Shown piece by piece: positions 5,613-6,991 of a stretch of 6,991 bases of DNA. A program made the position numbers and the translations under genes. The DNA comes from Clostridia bacterium (GTDB lineage: Bacteria; Bacillota; Clostridia; Christensenellales; UBA3700). Position 1 is the first letter of the stretch; every line of letters starts with the position of its first letter. The stretch lies in assembly GCA_029067255.1 (NCBI GenBank), contig JAIEEW010000285.1, positions 1 through 6,991 on the forward strand, in the 5' to 3' direction. Under the pieces are notes generated by a model. It saw nothing but the letters and a program-made list of their open reading frames with translations, searched no databases and had not been told where the DNA came from.

Positions 5613-6991
5613 ATGGATATTAGGAAAAAGAAAATAAAGGGTATATTCGTCTTAACAGTGTTGATAATATTATGCTTGTTCGGGGCAAGCGTAATGTCTT
5701 TTTTTACGCCAGGTCTGTCGGCTAATGCAAATGAAACATCGGGATTTACCGAAGTTATGAATGGTGATGATTTGTTGCTTAACGATTATAAAACAAGACA
5801 AGACGGGATGGTATTTGATGGAAAAGTTCTTGCAGATTTGTATACTAAATTGTGCGGGGAAGGCAAAACGTACGAAAATGTTAGAATAGATTCTCAACTT
5901 AACAAGGCAGGAACAACCAAAGGAGAAATTCACTCGGGACTAGATTCTGAAGATATTCGTAAAAAAAATGACGGCAACAATGTGATAGTAAATTTGGGCG
6001 GATTGCAGTGGATAATCGTATCTTTGACTACGGATTCATCAAAAAACACTATATTGACTCTGTTATTAGCGGATATTGCGTTTTATAGTCAATTTAATAA
6101 TTGGAATAATGGAAATCACGGCTATGATTTTCCCTGTTCAATGTATTCTTCTAGTTATACTAGAGCGCGACTGTTAAACGGGCGCGATAGCGAAGGAAAC
6201 GAAGTGAAGTATGTGGCGTCGGCGGGCGCAAAGGACTTAACGTCGTTGACTGATAGCGATAAAGTAAGCGATTATCCATTCAATATATTTACGTTAAATC
6301 CATCTACAGAAAATGGCAAAATTGATAGAGAAAACGGAAGTATTACAGATTTTCTTACGCAACCTAAGGACGTTCCGTATCAGCGCACAGAAAGTATGAA
6401 AGATTTGGACGATTCAATGAGTCATAACGGTTGGAAACAAGGTCAGAACGACGCTCTTGATAAGATAGCAGAAGATAAATGGGTGGCTGGCGGCGTTAGT
6501 TCTATACAGAATAAAAACGGAGTTCAAGCATATACAGATTGGGGGAAAGACTACATTTGGTTGCCGAGTTGGGCAGAATTGGGTTTCGGTAGATCTGCGG
6601 GCGTAAATCCTACCGGTGGATTATGGAATACAGATGAAATATTGAGAAAGAGTAGCGGGACTGTCGGTACGCGTACAGGCGATTCGTCAGGCACAACAGC
6701 GTATAATTATTGCGTATCAAAAGACGGTCTTAATTTGGGACTTGCGATAAACTCTGGAGCGGTAGGAGCGCGTCCGGCAATTCATTTGAATTTAAGCAAG
6801 GCTGACGAACATTCTGCAAAGTCGGTAAAGGTTCCTACAAACGTTGTAAAAAGTTACAACGGAAGCGAGCAAGGAATAGAGAATGAAGAATGGTTTACGA
6901 CTGCGGATTTGGGTAACAACGCAACAATAAAGTATTATGAAAAAGGTTCTTCTACTGCAATGTTGTCGAAACCGAAGACAGTGGGAGAATA
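5613..6991 (+). CDS. Secreted/surface protein with DUF6273-like domain and Ig-like repeat start (3' end beyond window)
   Basis: The frame is open from ATG 5613 to the window end (459 codons plus two bases). GGGG at 5604-5607 lies 5 bases upstream as a modest ribosome binding site. The N-terminus is a signal peptide: basic MDIRKKKIKG (1-10), hydrophobic core 11-30 and a probable cleavage site after ANA (37-39). Residues about 123-395 resemble DUF6273-type domains of Clostridia surface proteins: VNLGGLQWIIVSL (126-138), a TLLLADIAFYSQFNNWN core (149-165), YIWLPSWAELGFG (314-326) and the end block GARPAIHLNL (385-394). From about 406 a new segment begins, with VVKSYNGSEQ (411-420) and LSKPKTVGE (451-459), which fits the Y-n-G...kP...G-x-Y pattern of Ig-like/MBG repeats. 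More repeats and a wall anchor may follow. Function is unknown; adhesion or envelope display is inferred. By eye its codons are richer in ACA, TCA and AAT than the upstream operon. Confidence 0.75.
   Translation, partial: MDIRKKKIKGIFVLTVLIILCLFGASVMSFFTPGLSANANETSGFTEVMNGDDLLLNDYKTRQDGMVFDGKVLADLYTKLCGEGKTYENVRIDSQLNKAGTTKGEIHSGLDSEDIRKKNDGNNVIVNLGGLQWIIVSLTTDSSKNTILTLLLADIAFYSQFNNWNNGNHGYDFPCSMYSSSYTRARLLNGRDSEGNEVKYVASAGAKDLTSLTDSDKVSDYPFNIFTLNPSTENGKIDRENGSITDFLTQPKDVPYQRTESMKDLDDSMSHNGWKQGQNDALDKIAEDKWVAGGVSSIQNKNGVQAYTDWGKDYIWLPSWAELGFGRSAGVNPTGGLWNTDEILRKSSGTVGTRTGDSSGTTAYNYCVSKDGLNLGLAINSGAVGARPAIHLNLSKADEHSAKSVKVPTNVVKSYNGSEQGIENEEWFTTADLGNNATIKYYEKGSSTAMLSKPKTVGE

Noticed and set aside
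5670..5933. 87-codon minus-strand frame within the surface-protein gene
   Set aside because: It is antisense to the signal-peptide-bearing frame and shows no start context or domain.

Overview
The window is a moderately AT-rich bacterial chromosome segment with all convincing genes on the + strand. Sharp sigma-70/sigma-A type promoters, purine-rich ribosome binding sites, a maf-mreB pair and a large secreted protein with DUF6273-like and Ig-like features all suggest a low-GC Gram-positive organism (Bacillota, probably an anaerobic Clostridia-type lineage). That placement is inference from gene content; no rRNA or other taxonomic marker is present.

Layout: (1) 42-1447, a single-gene unit with a consensus promoter, a 425-aa stand-alone HxxxDG acyltransferase/condensation-superfamily protein and a hairpin terminator. 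(2) 1490-2042, a single-gene unit for a 160-aa low-molecular-weight protein tyrosine phosphatase. Its promoter lies so close to the ATG that the mRNA is probably leaderless. A strong terminator follows. (3) 2101-5378, a three-gene operon: Ppx/GppA phosphatase with a C-terminal HD domain, Maf nucleotide pyrophosphatase, and a divergent MreB-family actin. Maf and the MreB-like gene overlap by 4 bases (ATGA), and a strong terminator closes the operon. (4) 5379-5612, a gene-free gap holding a dense set of nested inverted repeats (5461-5591). (5) 5613-6991, the 5' part of a gene for a large secreted or surface protein that runs off the window.

How the genes fit together: the maf-mreB adjacency recalls the Bacillus maf-radC-mreBCD cluster, so the operon plausibly links cell shape and division with nucleotide and polyphosphate housekeeping. 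Here radC, mreC and mreD are absent, and the actin has altered nucleotide-binding loops. The acyltransferase and the phosphatase are independently transcribed, and nothing in the sequence ties them to the operon. The least explained part is the hairpin-rich segment before the surface-protein gene. It could be a relict mobile element (MITE-like) or an RNA element with mutually exclusive folds.
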